In this document: positions 1 to 11,883 of the stretch, in pieces | Layout of the letters: every line of letters starts with the position of its first letter | Position numbering within the stretch: the first letter of the stretch is position 1 | Assembly (NCBI GenBank): GCA_024637115.1 | Contig: JAGXFU010000002.1 | Coordinates: 1 to 54,239, forward strand | DNA length: 54,239 nt | Direction: 5' to 3' | DNA from: Actinomycetes bacterium | GTDB lineage: Bacteria; Actinomycetota; Coriobacteriia; Anaerosomatales; JAGXFU01 | Program-made: the position numbers and the translations under genes | Notes under the pieces: generated by a model | The model's database searches: none | Seen by the model: only the letters and a program-made list of their open reading frames with translations | What the model was told of the DNA's origin: nothing

Positions 1-96
1 AGGGTCGCAGGTCGTGTGCTCGACGGGAGCCTCTCCTCCCAGCTCGACGCCATGCGCACGACGCTGTCTACCGTTTCGCAGGGAGGTGAGGCATAA
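1..96 (+). CDS. atpH: ATP synthase F1 delta subunit, C-terminal end (partial)
   Basis: The window opens inside a reading frame whose last 31 codons end in TAA at 94-96, directly before the GTG start of atpA. The tail reads GRVLDGSLSSQLDAMR and resembles the C-terminal helix of F1 delta (OSCP), which links F1 to the b-subunit stator. The assignment rests on this short tail and on the standard order atpH-atpA-atpG-atpD-atpC. The start lies outside the window. Seen: frame and stop. Known: gene order. Inferred: identity. Confidence 0.85.
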   Translation, partial: RVAGRVLDGSLSSQLDAMRTTLSTVSQGGEA

Positions 97-1662
<1,566 letters not shown>

Positions 1663-1674
1663 GGGCGAGAGAAT

Positions 1675-2556
1675 ATGGCGAATCTTCGCGACATCAAGAG
1701 GCGCATAACGAGCGTGCATAGCACACGCCAGATTACGCGCACCATGGAGATGGTCGCGACGGCCAAGATCAAGAAGGCTCAGGAACGCATCGAATCGGCA
1801 CGGCCGTACGCCATGTCGATGATGGAGGTCCTGGGCAACGTGGCCCGCAACGCCAAGGGCGCCGAGCATCCGTTGCTTCTCGAGCATGAGGAGCGTCGGA
1901 GAGTCGCCGTCATTGCCGTTACCGGTGATCGTGGTTTGGCCGGAGCGTTCAATAGCAACATCCTGCGCATGACCGAGCGGTTCATTCGCGAACAACTCGA
2001 TGCAGGTGTTGAGGTCGACTTACTTGCTATTGGCAAGAAGGCCGGCGGGTACTTCCGCTATCGGGGGATCGAGCCGGTGGCGGCGTATCGCGACATCTCA
2101 GGCAATCCGACGTTTGCTGATGCAAAGTCGATTGCGGCTCACGTGATTCCCGCGTACGCAGGCGGCAATCTCGATGAAGTAGTGATCATGTTCAACCGGT
2201 TCAAGAACGTCGCTGAGCAGGTGCCCGAGCAGTACAAGTTGCTGCCGATCCGCGCCACGATGCTTGACGAGGCTGCCAAGGATTCAGATGTGACGGCGGA
2301 GTATGTCTTCGAGCCTGACGCAGAGTCGGTTCTCGAGCACTTGCTTCCTACATACGTCGAGACCTTGATCTACCGCGCGCTCATGGAGTCGGCGGCATCG
2401 GAACACGGTGCGCGTCGCAAGGCCATGAAGTCTGCAACGGATAACGCGACCGACATGATCGGTACGCTCACACGCAGCTACAACCGGGCCCGCCAGGCGG
2501 CAATCACGACCGAGATCGCCGAGATCGTTGGCGGCGCAGCCGCGCTGGAGGACTAG
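1675..2556 (+). CDS. atpG: F1Fo ATP synthase subunit gamma
   Basis: This is the 293-residue central rotor shaft that turns inside the alpha3beta3 hexamer. The N-terminal helix carries the conserved pattern RRITSVHSTRQITRTMEMVA. The C-terminal helix carries the family signature NATDMIGTLTRSYNRARQA near residues 260-280. Length matches the family. A GGGGCGAGAG ribosome site precedes the ATG. The stop codon TAG directly abuts the first possible ATG of atpD, so the two are probably translationally coupled. Confidence 0.98.
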   Translation: MANLRDIKRRITSVHSTRQITRTMEMVATAKIKKAQERIESARPYAMSMMEVLGNVARNAKGAEHPLLLEHEERRRVAVIAVTGDRGLAGAFNSNILRMTERFIREQLDAGVEVDLLAIGKKAGGYFRYRGIEPVAAYRDISGNPTFADAKSIAAHVIPAYAGGNLDEVVIMFNRFKNVAEQVPEQYKLLPIRATMLDEAAKDSDVTAEYVFEPDAESVLEHLLPTYVETLIYRALMESAASEHGARRKAMKSATDNATDMIGTLTRSYNRARQAAITTEIAEIVGGAAALED

Positions 2557-3990
<1,434 letters not shown>

Positions 3991-4003
3991 GGAGCACACC
4001 AGT

Positions 4004-4417
4004 ATGGGACGCACGCTTCTGTGCGAGATTGTGACGCCGGAGCGCATCATCTACACCAGTGAGGTGAAGATGGTTGTCGCACCGACGATTGATGGCGAGG
4101 TCGGTATCCTCCCGCTGCATGCGCCGCTGGTAAGCGCTTTGAAGCCCGGGGAGATCCGCGTTCGCTATGGTGATGACGAGGTTGAATGGTTCGCCATATC
4201 CGGCGGATACATTCAGGTCCATATGGATAAGGTCATCATCCTGGCTGACCACGCTGCGATCGCGTCGCAGATCGATGTGGAGCGGGCGCGCCACGCTCTC
4301 GAGCTAGCCGAGAAGCGCATGGCGGAGTTGCCCAAGGACGCCGAGGCAGAGATCAGTGCCTGTGAGCAACAGCTCAAATGGTGCGAGATTCAGGTCGAGG
4401 TGGCCAAGAAGGCGTAA
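4004..4417 (+). CDS. atpC: F1Fo ATP synthase subunit epsilon
   Basis: This is a 137-residue rotor-foot subunit that couples gamma to the c-ring and can inhibit ATP hydrolysis. Residues 1-85 form the beta-sandwich (LLCEIVTPERIIYTSEVKMV, then GEVGILPLHAPLVSALKPG). A two-helix C-terminal domain follows, containing RARHALELAEKRMAE. The ATG at 4004 is chosen because GGAG lies nine bases upstream, just after the atpD stop, and because the family N-terminus begins here; the frame is open further upstream only as an overlap with atpD. It is the last gene of the operon. Confidence 0.97.
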   Translation: MGRTLLCEIVTPERIIYTSEVKMVVAPTIDGEVGILPLHAPLVSALKPGEIRVRYGDDEVEWFAISGGYIQVHMDKVIILADHAAIASQIDVERARHALELAEKRMAELPKDAEAEISACEQQLKWCEIQVEVAKKA

Positions 4418-4440
4418 CGCCCGGTGCACCGTGTAACGTC

Positions 4441-4476
4441 ACGGGGTGACTTCGCTTGATGCGAAGTCACCCCGTT
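4441..4476 (+). terminator. Terminator of the atp operon
   Basis: A perfect 14-bp inverted repeat (4442-4455 with 4461-4474, loop TTGAT, plus one flanking A-T pair) sits 24 bases after atpC. Only two T residues follow it, but the stem strength and position support an intrinsic terminator separating the atp operon from murA. Confidence 0.85.
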
Positions 4477-4635
4477 CGCATGTGCGAGCGATGCGGTTCA
4501 CGAATCGCCAACGGTATAGGGTGGGTGTTTGCTCCCGCGGGGAGACCTCGATACCCTGAACGGGTACCAATGAGGAGAATGTCCGGACGGTTTCCGGGTG
4601 ACCGATTTCATCTGCGTCGAAAGGTCCGCACCACG

Positions 4636-5892
4636 ATGCGTACCATTGCTGTGCATGGCGGCACCCCGCTCCAGGGCGAGGTATCCGTCGAAGGAGCCAA
4701 GAACTCAACACTCAAGCTCATGGCGGCCGCGCTGTTGGCCCCCGGGGTTACCAGAATCACCAATGTGCCGGATATCAGTGATGTCGAGACGATGGGCGAG
4801 GTACTCGCTGGTCTCGGTGCATCGATGACGCGGCACGATCACTCGCTCGAGATCGACGCGACTGAACTCACCTCCCATGAGGCTCCCTATGAGATGGTTG
4901 CACGTATGCGCGCCTCGATTTCTGTGCTCGGGCCCCTCGTTGCCCGGCTCGGTCAGGCGCGTGTTGCGATGCCTGGAGGTTGCGCGATTGGCTCGCGCAA
5001 GATCGATATGCACATCCGGGGTCTTGAAGGACTCGGTGTGCATGTTGAAACTGGCCACGGCTTCATTCATGCATCAGCACCACATGGTCTCAAGGGCAAA
5101 GAGCTCACGCTCGATTTTCCCAGCGTTGGCGCAACCGAGAACCTTCTCATGGCTGCCGTACTTGCCGAAGGCACCACCGTCATAGAGAATGCTGCGCGAG
5201 AACCTGAGATTCAGGATCTCGCGGCGCTTCTCGTCGCCATGGGTGCGCAGATCGAAGGCGCCGGCTCGCCCGTGATCACGATTACAGGTGTGAGTGAGTT
5301 GCACCCTGTGGAGCATCGTGTGGTCGGCGATCGTATCGAGGCCGGCACCTTTCTCGTTGCAGGTGCGATTACCGGTGGAGCCGTCCGTGTGCGAGGATTT
5401 GATCCACGCGACATGGATATCGTGTTGACCAAGCTCGAACAAGCAGGGTGTCGTGTGCAACTACATGAAGACGGCGCCACGGTTGGTTGTGCCGGCAGGC
5501 CGATGGCGGTCGACATCCAGACACTCCCGTATCCCGGTTTCCCAACCGATATGCAGGCACAGTTCATGGCACTGATGGCGCTTGCTGAGGGCAGCTGCGT
5601 GATTACGGAGAACGTATTCGAGAATCGCTTCATGTTCGCCGACGAACTCACAAGAATGGGTGCCGATGTACGTATTGAGAGTCATCACGCGCTAATCAAA
5701 GGCGTCGCTCAGCTCTCCGGGGCACCCGTACGCTCGCCGGACTTGCGAGGAGGAGCGGCGCTCGTCCTCGCGGGACTTGTTGCAGACGGCGACACGCTGA
5801 TATCCGATATTCACCATATCGAACGCGGATATGAGCGGTTCGTGGAGAAGATGCGTGCCCTTGGGGCGAGCATAGAGATTCGAAACAACTGA
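4636..5892 (+). CDS. murA: UDP-N-acetylglucosamine 1-carboxyvinyltransferase
   Basis: MurA transfers enolpyruvate from PEP to UDP-GlcNAc, the first committed step of peptidoglycan synthesis, in the cytosol. The 418-residue protein has the substrate loop [13 protein letters not shown] near residue 22. The active-site loop PGGCAIG carries the reactive cysteine at about residue 116, the fosfomycin target. The signature [11 protein letters not shown] lies near residue 300. The ATG at 4636 gives the normal family N-terminus ([18 protein letters not shown]); the frame is open upstream to 4456, but that stretch overlaps the terminator and has no family similarity. GAAAGG lies about 11 bases upstream. 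Cys rather than Asp in the loop predicts fosfomycin sensitivity of this enzyme. Confidence 0.96.
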   Translation: MRTIAVHGGTPLQGEVSVEGAKNSTLKLMAAALLAPGVTRITNVPDISDVETMGEVLAGLGASMTRHDHSLEIDATELTSHEAPYEMVARMRASISVLGPLVARLGQARVAMPGGCAIGSRKIDMHIRGLEGLGVHVETGHGFIHASAPHGLKGKELTLDFPSVGATENLLMAAVLAEGTTVIENAAREPEIQDLAALLVAMGAQIEGAGSPVITITGVSELHPVEHRVVGDRIEAGTFLVAGAITGGAVRVRGFDPRDMDIVLTKLEQAGCRVQLHEDGATVGCAGRPMAVDIQTLPYPGFPTDMQAQFMALMALAEGSCVITENVFENRFMFADELTRMGADVRIESHHALIKGVAQLSGAPVRSPDLRGGAALVLAGLVADGDTLISDIHHIERGYERFVEKMRALGASIEIRNN

Positions 5893-5930
5893 GCGGTCTG
5901 CGCCGCTTAGCCACCGAGGGAGAGGAACTC

Positions 5931-6359
5931 ATGACCATGCTTGACCGGCAGGCTATCGAGGCCATCATTCCGCATCGCGAGCCATTCCTGCTTCTTGATC
6001 GAGTGGAGGGTCTCGTGTCAGGGGAGCGGGCAACGGGCTTCCTCGAAGTGACGGATAGCATGTTCTGGGTACCCGGTCATTTCCCTGACTACCCGGTGAT
6101 GCCCGGCGTGTTGATCGTTGAAGCGATGGCGCAAGTCGGTGCGGTCGCATTGCTCTCCCTCGAAGAGAATCAGGGCAAGATCGCCTTCTTTGGTGGGATT
6201 GACGGGGTGCGCTTCAAGCGACAGGTCGTCCCGGGTGACGTGCTGCGCATGGAGGTCGAAATCACCAAGCGTCGCGGCCCGATCGGGTTCGGGTCGGGCA
6301 AAGCCTTTGTAGATGATGTACTTGCTTGCTCAGGTGAACTCATGTTTGCGATAAAATAG
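5931..6359 (+). CDS. fabZ: (3R)-hydroxyacyl-ACP dehydratase FabZ
   Basis: FabZ dehydrates beta-hydroxyacyl-ACP in type II fatty acid synthesis. The 142-residue hot-dog-fold protein carries the catalytic pair in [20 protein letters not shown], with His about residue 50 and Glu about residue 64. The N-terminal [14 protein letters not shown] is also typical. A GAGGGAGAGGAA ribosome site precedes ATG 5931; a second ATG two codons later would also work. It lies 38 bases after murA and is probably cotranscribed. In Gram-negatives fabZ sits with lipid A genes; none is present here, so the role is membrane lipid synthesis. Confidence 0.95.
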   Translation: MTMLDRQAIEAIIPHREPFLLLDRVEGLVSGERATGFLEVTDSMFWVPGHFPDYPVMPGVLIVEAMAQVGAVALLSLEENQGKIAFFGGIDGVRFKRQVVPGDVLRMEVEITKRRGPIGFGSGKAFVDDVLACSGELMFAIK

Positions 6360-6369
6360 TGCAGTTTGC

Positions 6370-6393
6370 GGTCGGGTTCGCACGAGCCCGACC
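6370..6393 (+). terminator. Hairpin after fabZ, possible weak terminator
   Basis: An 11-bp stem with one G-U pair (6370-6380 with 6383-6393) and a very tight loop lies between fabZ and the sugar dehydrogenase gene. There is no T tract, so it may be an attenuator or only a pause site. It marks the boundary between murA-fabZ and the polysaccharide genes. Confidence 0.4.
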
Positions 6394-6440
6394 CGTTGGG
6401 TGTGGTCGTCGATGACTCCGCAGTGAAACGAGAGGAACCA

Positions 6441-7736
6441 ATGTCACTCGAGAATAAGCTCTCCGACGGCAGCGCCGTACTCGGCGTTGTCGGACTTGGA
6501 TATGTCGGTCTGCCCCTTGCAGTCGAGATGGCGCATGCCGGTCACCGTGTGATCGGCTTCGACGTCTCTGGGGAGAAGGTCGATCTCATCAATAAGGGCG
6601 AGAGTTACATACCGGATGTTCCCATGGAGGAACTCGCCTCACTCGTTGACAAGGGCCTGATTACTGCGACGACAGATTTCTCACAGGTGGCATCGATTGA
6701 TGCAGTGGCCATCTGTGTTCCGACCCCGCTTGACGAGATGAAAGAGCCCGACACGTCCTTTATGGAGTCGGCGGCTCGGGCAATCACACCGTATCTACAC
6801 GCCGACATGCTCGTGACGCTCGAGTCCACGACATATCCGGGTACGACCGAAGAGATCATCCAGCCCATCCTCGAAGTATCAGGACTCACGGTGGGGACAG
6901 ATCTGTATCTGGCGTTCTCTCCAGAACGCGTTGATCCGGGCAACCCGGTCTATCAGACCAAGAACACTCCCAAAGTAGTTGGCGGCGTCACCCCGGAGTG
7001 CACCAAGCACGCGGTGGCCCTCTACGAGCGCTTCATCGATACCGTCGTTCCCGTGAGCTCTACCAGGGCTTCCGAGATGACCAAGCTGCTGGAGAACATC
7101 TTCCGCTCGGTGAACATCGCGCTTATGAATGAGCTGCTCCAGCTCTGTGAGCGCATGAACATCAACCTCTGGGAAGTCGTGGACGCGGCCAAGACCAAAC
7201 CCTTCGGATTCATGCCGTTCTATCCCGGACCGGGCCTGGGTGGTCACTGTATCCCCATTGACCCGTTCTACCTGTCGTGGAAGGCCCGCCAGTTCGATTT
7301 TCACACCGAGTTCATCGAACTCTCGGGTAAGGTCAACGAGGCGATGCCCTACTACGTGATCCAGCGTCTCATGGACGCGCTCAACACCCAGCGCAAAGCC
7401 CTCGGTGGTTCGCGTGTGCTGGTGCTCGGGGTGGCGTACAAGGCTGACATCGATGACATGCGCGAGTCTCCTGCGATCCGAATCGCTGAGCTTCTTCAGG
7501 ACAAAGAGGCCGATATCGTGTATCACGATCCCTACGTTCCGGTATTCAAGGTCGCCGGTACCGAAGTCCCCTCGGTCGAGCTGACTGCCGAGGAACTCTC
7601 CCATGCTGACGTGGTTCTGATCATCACCGACCACAGCAACGTCGACTATGATCTTGTTGTGAGCCACTCCCAACTCATCCTTGACACCCGAAACGCCCTC
7701 AAGGCGTTCGATGACAGTAAGGTGGTGCGCCTGTGA
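6441..7736 (+). CDS. wbpA: UDP-N-acetyl-hexosamine 6-dehydrogenase (WbpA type)
   Basis: This NAD-dependent enzyme oxidises C6 of a UDP-N-acetylhexosamine to the uronic acid. Residues 12-40 form the Rossmann strand with VVGLGYVGLPLAVEMA. The signature LVTLESTTYPGTTEE and the catalytic Cys in GPGLGGHCIPIDPFYLSWKA follow, as in UDP-glucose/GDP-mannose dehydrogenases. The 431-residue length is normal. The ATG at 6441 is chosen for its AGAGGAACC ribosome site; the upstream open frame begins in the hairpin region. The four genes after it supply all the other steps to UDP-ManNAc3NAcA, which favours a WbpA (UDP-GlcNAc) role over a WecC (UDP-ManNAc) role. Its TGA overlaps the next start (GTGA). Confidence 0.85.
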   Translation: MSLENKLSDGSAVLGVVGLGYVGLPLAVEMAHAGHRVIGFDVSGEKVDLINKGESYIPDVPMEELASLVDKGLITATTDFSQVASIDAVAICVPTPLDEMKEPDTSFMESAARAITPYLHADMLVTLESTTYPGTTEEIIQPILEVSGLTVGTDLYLAFSPERVDPGNPVYQTKNTPKVVGGVTPECTKHAVALYERFIDTVVPVSSTRASEMTKLLENIFRSVNIALMNELLQLCERMNINLWEVVDAAKTKPFGFMPFYPGPGLGGHCIPIDPFYLSWKARQFDFHTEFIELSGKVNEAMPYYVIQRLMDALNTQRKALGGSRVLVLGVAYKADIDDMRESPAIRIAELLQDKEADIVYHDPYVPVFKVAGTEVPSVELTAEELSHADVVLIITDHSNVDYDLVVSHSQLILDTRNALKAFDDSKVVRL

Positions 7737-8758
7737 GCGCTCCTGTCCGTGTTGGTGTGGTTGGGTTCGGCTATTGGGGCCCCAACCTGGTTCGTAATCT
7801 CGACAAACTGGGCGACGCTGAGCTTGTGGTTGCGTGCGATCTCTCCGAGGAGAACCTGGCCAAGCTCAAAGCGCTGTATCCCTACGTGGAGACCACGAGC
7901 GATCTGGATGTCATGCTCTATGATTACGACCTCGACGCCGTAGTCGTTGCAACGAGTGCGCCGAGCCATTACGCGATTGCAACCAAGGTGATTGCGGCAG
8001 GGAAGCACTGCTTTGTCGAAAAGCCGCTCACTCTCAAGAGCAGTGAGTCAGAGGCGCTCGTCCTTGCCGCAGACGCGGCCGGCGTTACCCTCATGGTCGG
8101 CCACTTGATGGAGTATCACTCGGCAATCGACTGGATCAAGGACTATCTCGCCTCAGGTGAACTGGGTGACGTGCTGTATCTCTACATGCAACGACTGAAC
8201 CTGGGTAAAGTCCGCACCGAGGAAAACGCGTTCTGGTCGCTCGCGCCGCATGATGTGTCGATCGTGCTCTATCTCCTTGGTGAGACACCTGACTATGTGT
8301 CCGCTAATGGCGCGGCATATATCACGCCCGGCGTGCACGATACGGTCTTTGCCAACCTGCACTTTCCGAGTGGGAGGATGGCGAACATACATGTCTCATG
8401 GCTCGACCCGCACAAGACGCGCAAGCTGACCGTTGTCGGCACGAAGAAGATGCTCGTCTTTGACGATATGCAGGCGACCGAGAAGATATGGATCTATGAC
8501 CGCGGCGTGGGAGCTCCCGATGCCGCGCTCGCGTATGGCGAGGACCTCTCACTGCGTTTTGGGGAGATCAAGGTCCCCTGGATTCCCATGAAGGAGCCTC
8601 TTGCCTTCGAGGTTCAGCACTTCCTGGACTGCAGCCGTAGCGGCGAGACGCCACGAAGCGATGGTCGGGACGGTTTGCGCGTGGTACGCGTTCTCGAGGC
8701 TGTCGATGAATCGATGGAGGCCGGCGGATCTCCCGTTGAGACCTCGGTGGGGGTGTAG
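7733..8758 (+). CDS. wbpB: UDP-GlcNAcA 3-dehydrogenase, Gfo/Idh/MocA family (WbpB type)
   Basis: This is a 341-residue NAD-dependent sugar oxidoreductase. The N-terminal Rossmann fold starts VGVVGFGYWGPNLVRNL. The family EKP motif appears in HCFVEKPLTL near residue 100, and the C-terminal alpha/beta domain includes GHLMEYHSA and SLAPHDVSIVLYLLG. Within this gene order it would oxidise C3 of UDP-GlcNAcA to the 3-keto sugar, as WbpB/WlbA do. The start is GTG at 7733, overlapping the previous stop by four bases, which indicates translational coupling. Family membership is certain; the exact substrate is inferred from context. Confidence 0.85.
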   Translation: MSAPVRVGVVGFGYWGPNLVRNLDKLGDAELVVACDLSEENLAKLKALYPYVETTSDLDVMLYDYDLDAVVVATSAPSHYAIATKVIAAGKHCFVEKPLTLKSSESEALVLAADAAGVTLMVGHLMEYHSAIDWIKDYLASGELGDVLYLYMQRLNLGKVRTEENAFWSLAPHDVSIVLYLLGETPDYVSANGAAYITPGVHDTVFANLHFPSGRMANIHVSWLDPHKTRKLTVVGTKKMLVFDDMQATEKIWIYDRGVGAPDAALAYGEDLSLRFGEIKVPWIPMKEPLAFEVQHFLDCSRSGETPRSDGRDGLRVVRVLEAVDESMEAGGSPVETSVGV

Positions 8759-8761
8759 CGC

Positions 8762-9544
8762 GTGGCGAATCAGCCAACGATCGGAGAGGACTTCGCGCAC
8801 GGGACCGGTGTGATGGCTCAGTCCAGCGCCGTGATCGGCAATGGCGTGTCGGTGGGGCATCACGTCATCATCGGCGCCGACGTTCGCATCGGCGATGGGT
8901 GCCGCCTGGGCAACCACATCACCATCGAGGATGGAACTATCATCAAGGACCGGTGCACGATCGCCGACTTCGCATACCTGGGAAAGCGTCCCAAGTTGTC
9001 TGCCCGCTCAACGGCCAAGGTCGGAGAGCTCTATCCGCTTAAGGTCGGCGCCGATTCTTCCATCGGGAGTCACACGGTGGTCATGGCGGGGACCAAACTC
9101 GGTGAGCGAGTGATCGTTGGTGACAATGCCGGTATTCGCGAGCGATGCACCATTGGAGACGATGCGGTTGTCGGACGGTCTGTGACCGTCGAGAACGACA
9201 CAACCATCGGAGCGCGCACCAAGATTCAATCAGGCGCCTACATCACCGCGTACGTCACTCTCGAAGACGATGTATTCATCGCGCCCATGGTCGTCACCAC
9301 GAACGATAACTTCATGGGTCGCACCGAGGAGCGTCACAAGCAGATCAAGGGCTGCACCATACGTCGAGGTGCACGTGTCGGCGGGGGAGCGCACATCCTG
9401 CCCGGCGTTGAGATCGGCGAGGAGGCATTCGTGGCTACCGCCGCGGTCGTCACTCGTGACGTGCCGGCAAGGACCGTGGTGATGGGCGTGCCTGCCAAGC
9501 CGTCGCGTGAAGTCCCTGCGGGGGAACTCCTCGAGAACCAGTAG
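8762..9544 (+). CDS. wbpD: Hexapeptide-repeat sugar N-acetyltransferase (WbpD type)
   Basis: This is a left-handed beta-helix acyltransferase, expected to acetylate the 3-amino group of the UDP-sugar using acetyl-CoA. Hexapeptide repeats run from about residue 8 to 65 and again from about 95 to 240. The CoA-side pattern DVPARTVVMGVPAK lies near the C-terminus. At 260 residues it is longer than the roughly 190-residue WbpD enzymes, because of an extra N-terminal helix block followed by the non-repeat stretch YLGKRPKLSARSTAKVGELY. The start is GTG at 8762, three bases after the wbpB-type stop. Fold is certain; substrate is inferred from the gene order. Confidence 0.8.
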   Translation: MANQPTIGEDFAHGTGVMAQSSAVIGNGVSVGHHVIIGADVRIGDGCRLGNHITIEDGTIIKDRCTIADFAYLGKRPKLSARSTAKVGELYPLKVGADSSIGSHTVVMAGTKLGERVIVGDNAGIRERCTIGDDAVVGRSVTVENDTTIGARTKIQSGAYITAYVTLEDDVFIAPMVVTTNDNFMGRTEERHKQIKGCTIRRGARVGGGAHILPGVEIGEEAFVATAAVVTRDVPARTVVMGVPAKPSREVPAGELLENQ

Positions 9545-9658
9545 TTACAAAGTAGTACGTAACGTCTCGGTCACAGGACTGCGGTATGGTCATGTTCTGC
9601 ATGCATCATAGCCTCGGCGGTTCATGTGATGGGCTGACAGACAGGAGTCGATGACACG
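9545..9658 (+). other. Gap inside the nucleotide-sugar operon
   Basis: These 114 bases separate the acetyltransferase and aminotransferase genes, in contrast to the overlapping neighbours. They hold a short inverted repeat (GTTAC at 9544-9548, GTAAC at 9559-9563, ten bases apart). There is no clear terminator or -35/-10 pair. A secondary promoter is possible but not shown. Confidence 0.3.
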
Positions 9659-10771
9659 ATGGGTGTACCTTTGCTTGATCTCAAGGCGCAGTATCTCGAG
9701 CTCAAAGATGAACTCGATGCGACTGTGTTCGATGTGATGTCCAATGCGGCATTCATCGGCGGACCCAAAGTCAAGGCGCTCGAAGATCAGATAGCTGCCT
9801 ACTGCGGGACAGAGTATGCGGTTGCATGTGGCAATGGGACAGATGCGCTCTTCCTGATCATGGCAGCACTCGGAATCCACAAGGGCGACGAAGTCATCAC
9901 GACTCCGTTCACCTTCTTTGCGACGATTGAAGCGATTGCTCACGTGGGAGCGATTCCGGTCTTTGTTGACATCGAGCCGGGTACCTACAACATGGACGTT
10001 GCCCAGCTCGAGGCAGCAATCACCGATCGCACGAAGGCAATCATGCCGGTTCATATCTTTGGACAGTGTGTCGACATGGATCCTCTGCTTGAGATCGCTG
10101 AGCGTCACAACCTCGTTGTGGTCGAGGACGCCTGCCAGGCTATCGGAGCAACCTACAAGGGCAAGATGGCCGGCTCGCTTGCTCGTGCTGCCGCGTTCTC
10201 GTTCTTTCCCAGTAAGAATCTGGGTTGTGCTGGCGATGGTGGCATCATCACGACTGACGATGCCGACCTTGCTGCGCGTGCGCGTAAGCTGGCCCAGCAT
10301 GGAACGAGCAAGAAGTACTATCACGATGCGTTCGGGACGAACTCCCGTCTGGACTCTCTTCAGGCGGCCATTCTGAGCGTCAAGCTGCCTCATCTCGATC
10401 GCTGGAACTCAGAGCGGCGGGCGGCAGCGGCTGTCTATGATGAACTGCTCGCCGACACCGTCCTGGAGCTTCCCGTTGTGCGGGAGTACGGCGAGGCCGT
10501 GTATCACCTGTACATCGTCAAGGCGGAGAGCGCCGAGATGGCAGATAAGGTTATGGCCGCACTCAAAGATGCCGGTATCGGCACGGCCCTCTACTATCCT
10601 CTCTGTCTGCACGAGCAGGAGGCGCTCAACACACTGGATGGCTATGTGAAACCCTCATTGCCGGCAGCCGAGTCGTGTAATGCGCGCACCTTTGCCCTCC
10701 CGGCATTTCCCGGAATCACGCGAGAGCAGCAAGATGAAGTCGTTGCCGTTGTGAGGGCTGCGCTTTCGTGA
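9659..10771 (+). CDS. wbpE: UDP-sugar 3-aminotransferase, DegT/DnrJ/EryC1 family (WbpE type)
   Basis: This PLP-dependent sugar aminotransferase of 370 residues is expected to convert the 3-keto group of UDP-2-acetamido-3-keto-glucuronate to an amine with glutamate as donor. The PLP lysine is K186 in SFFPSKNLGCAGDGG. The conserved EDACQAIGA lies near residue 156 and TTPFTFFATIEAI near 81. ATG 9659 has AGGAG 11 bases upstream; an out-of-frame ATG at 9651 lies between them. Its stop overlaps the start of the epimerase gene (GTGA at 10768), so the last two enzymes are coupled. Confidence 0.88.
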   Translation: MGVPLLDLKAQYLELKDELDATVFDVMSNAAFIGGPKVKALEDQIAAYCGTEYAVACGNGTDALFLIMAALGIHKGDEVITTPFTFFATIEAIAHVGAIPVFVDIEPGTYNMDVAQLEAAITDRTKAIMPVHIFGQCVDMDPLLEIAERHNLVVVEDACQAIGATYKGKMAGSLARAAAFSFFPSKNLGCAGDGGIITTDDADLAARARKLAQHGTSKKYYHDAFGTNSRLDSLQAAILSVKLPHLDRWNSERRAAAAVYDELLADTVLELPVVREYGEAVYHLYIVKAESAEMADKVMAALKDAGIGTALYYPLCLHEQEALNTLDGYVKPSLPAAESCNARTFALPAFPGITREQQDEVVAVVRAALS

Positions 10772-11850
10772 ATCGTCTGAAGATCATCTCAGTGGTCGGA
10801 GCGCGTCCTCAGTTCATCAAGGCGGCCGCTGTCTGCCGTGCACTGAGACAGGATCACGATGAGCTTCTGGTTCACTCAGGACAGCACTACGACTACGCCA
10901 TGTCGGATGTGTTCTTTGAGCAACTGGGGATTCCCAAGCCGGATTTCAACCTTGCGGTTGGCTCAGGCTCCCATGCCCGGCAGACCGGCGAGATGATGCC
11001 CATGCTCGAGGAGCTGTTCACCGAGCAGTGTCCTGATCTGGTTCTGGTGTACGGAGACACAAACACGACGCTCGCAGCCGGACTGGCCGCGGCCAAGATC
11101 AGCATCCCTGTTGCACATGTTGAGGCCGGGCTTCGCTCCTTCAACCGCAGAATGCCCGAGGAGATCAATCGGGTGGTTGTCGACCACCTCTCAGAGCTCC
11201 TTCTCGTGCCCACTCGCGCCGGAGTGGCGAACCTCCAGGCAGAGGGCATCACCGAAGGCGTGCACCTCGTGGGCGATGTCATGCTGGATACGGCTCGGTT
11301 CTTCGCCGAGAACATCGATTCGACTGCCGCCCTCGATAATTTCGAGTTGGAGCGGGAGGGATACTACTTTGCAACGGTGCATAGGGCTGGCAATAGCGAT
11401 AGTAGTGTGAACCTCGAAGGAATCGTTGAGGCCTTCACGCAACTCGACAAGCCGGTTGTCTGGGCGATTCACCCCAGGACGCGCAAGAACCTCAAGGAGT
11501 TCGGCATGCTTGAAAGGGTAGAGGCAGCCGAGAACATCAAAGTGATCGATCCCACCTCGTATATCGATACGATCTCATTGCTTGGCTCCTCGGCAGCGCT
11601 GCTTACCGATTCGGGTGGGATGCAGAAGGAAGCGTACTTCTTTGGTGTCCCGTGCGTCACGCTGCGCGAGGAGACTGAATGGGTTGAAACTGTGGAACTT
11701 GGATGGAATCAGCTGGTTGGAGCCGATCCTCGTCGTATTCTAAGCGCGGTGGCATCGATTTCGCGTCCTTCACTTCACCCGAACGTCTACGGCGATGGTC
11801 GGGCCGCTGATGCGATCCTCGATGTCATCGAGCGCGCCTACGCGGATTAG
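10768..11850 (+). CDS. wbpI: UDP-GlcNAc3NAcA 2-epimerase (WbpI/WecB family)
   Basis: This is a 360-residue non-hydrolysing UDP-sugar 2-epimerase. Landmarks are VGARPQFIKAAAVCRAL at the N-terminus, HVEAGLRSFNRRMPEEINR near residue 115 and TDSGGMQKEAYFFGVPC near 280. WecB acts on UDP-GlcNAc and WbpI on the 2,3-diacetamido uronic acid. The four preceding genes make the WbpI substrate, so UDP-ManNAc3NAcA is the likely product. The start is GTG at 10768, overlapping the aminotransferase stop. If it were WecB instead, the pathway would branch to ManNAc. Confidence 0.87.
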   Translation: MNRLKIISVVGARPQFIKAAAVCRALRQDHDELLVHSGQHYDYAMSDVFFEQLGIPKPDFNLAVGSGSHARQTGEMMPMLEELFTEQCPDLVLVYGDTNTTLAAGLAAAKISIPVAHVEAGLRSFNRRMPEEINRVVVDHLSELLLVPTRAGVANLQAEGITEGVHLVGDVMLDTARFFAENIDSTAALDNFELEREGYYFATVHRAGNSDSSVNLEGIVEAFTQLDKPVVWAIHPRTRKNLKEFGMLERVEAAENIKVIDPTSYIDTISLLGSSAALLTDSGGMQKEAYFFGVPCVTLREETEWVETVELGWNQLVGADPRRILSAVASISRPSLHPNVYGDGRAADAILDVIERAYAD

Positions 11851-11883
11851 ATAGAACGACAGAAGAGGAACACACGTAGCGCT

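Noticed and set aside
4456..4635. N-terminal extension of MurA by 60 residues
   Set aside because: It would start inside the atp terminator loop, lacks family similarity and a ribosome site; ATG 4636 gives the normal start.
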